This document shows positions 63,860 through 64,000 of a stretch of 64,000 bases of DNA, one piece after another. Position 1 is the stretch's first letter; every line of letters begins with the position of its first letter. The stretch is from DASSUW01 sp963830725 (GTDB lineage Bacteria; Actinomycetota; Thermoleophilia; Solirubrobacterales; Solirubrobacteraceae). The notes below the pieces were generated by a model that had not been told where the DNA came from, made no database searches, and saw nothing but the letters and a program-made list of their open reading frames with translations. A program made the translations under genes and the position numbers. The stretch is taken from positions 1 to 64,000 of the forward strand of contig CAWHNO010000012.1 of NCBI GenBank assembly GCA_963830725.1. Reading direction: 5' to 3'.

Positions 63860-64000
63860 CCGTGGAAGCCTACGGGCAGGTCGAGCGCGACGCGAGTACC
63901 GCGGCCAGGAGCGCTGTCGACCACCAGCTCGGCGCCCGCCGAGCGCGCGCGCTCGCGCATCAAGAGCAGGCCGAAGTGGCCGTCGGACGGCCCGTCCGCC
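63856..64000 (-). CDS. Sensor histidine kinase, C-terminal fragment (runs off the window)
   Basis: The last 48 codons of a gene entering from the right edge: GHFGLLLMRERARSAGAELVVDSAPGRGTRVALDLPV is the G2 box and end of a HATPase domain of NarX/LiaS-type kinases. Translationally coupled to the MEDS gene, which may be its sensory partner. Confidence 0.85.
   Translation of the reverse strand, partial: ADGPSDGHFGLLLMRERARSAGAELVVDSAPGRGTRVALDLPVGFHG

Overview
This 64 kb window comes from a very GC-rich chromosome. Its gene content and protein style point to the actinobacterial class Thermoleophilia (Solirubrobacterales or a relative): HspR-controlled dnaK-grpE-dnaJ, an actinobacterial-type inositol-1-phosphate synthase beside a CDP-alcohol phosphotransferase, PurS/PurQ/PurL as three proteins, an ECF41 sigma factor, and frequent GTG/TTG starts with ATGA/GTGA overlaps. 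The lineage is inferred from this style only. No phage, plasmid, transposase or CRISPR system is visible.

Layout. 1-5.3 kb: three tRNAs (Val, Glu, Lys), an FAD oxidase with a divergent HxlR regulator, the remains of an X-Pro dipeptidyl-peptidase, an SDR and a TetR regulator. 5.3-23.2 kb: most of de novo IMP synthesis on the minus strand in three blocks: purF then recQ-purN-purH; purC-purS-purQ-purL; and GYD-purD-purE-purB-M24 peptidase. Only purM (and purK) are absent. 23.3-36.4 kb: clpB, a two-component locus next to a candidate ApbE/ferric-reductase electron-transfer cluster, then dnaK-grpE-dnaJ-hspR and nth. 36.4-48 kb: hydrolases, a CAP protein, and a membrane/inositol-lipid cluster (GT-C-like protein, PAP2/AUR1-like protein, phosphatidyltransferase, ino1, glycosyltransferase-PHP fusion), then a DNA glycosylase and an ECF41 sigma factor divergent from its probable epimerase target. 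48-55.5 kb: lipase, RNA uracil methyltransferase, argF, an EEP phosphatase, a cupredoxin and an MFS exporter. 55.5-64 kb: thiamine genes under a TPP riboswitch, lipoamide dehydrogenase, an E1alpha-E1beta fusion that uses TPP, and a MEDS-domain protein beside a histidine kinase that runs off the window.

The most unusual signal is non-coding. Long palindromic elements (about 95-280 bp) sit 0-8 nt after the stop codons of at least six genes (purF, clpB, a CAP-domain gene, ino1, a phasin-like gene and an EEP gene). Three of them share recognisable ends (CGAAC...GC[AG][TC]TG[AG]GGG). The largest is three direct 61-bp hairpin units between 37-bp inverted repeats. Protein-level highlights are the PimA-like glycosyltransferase-PHP fusion directly after ino1, and the paired acidic-tail proteins around the two-component/ApbE locus.

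Caution: about a dozen genes read as intact proteins only if one base is added or removed, usually in a G/C run. This looks more like residual indel error in the sequence than a wave of pseudogenes. Each case is marked in its entry.
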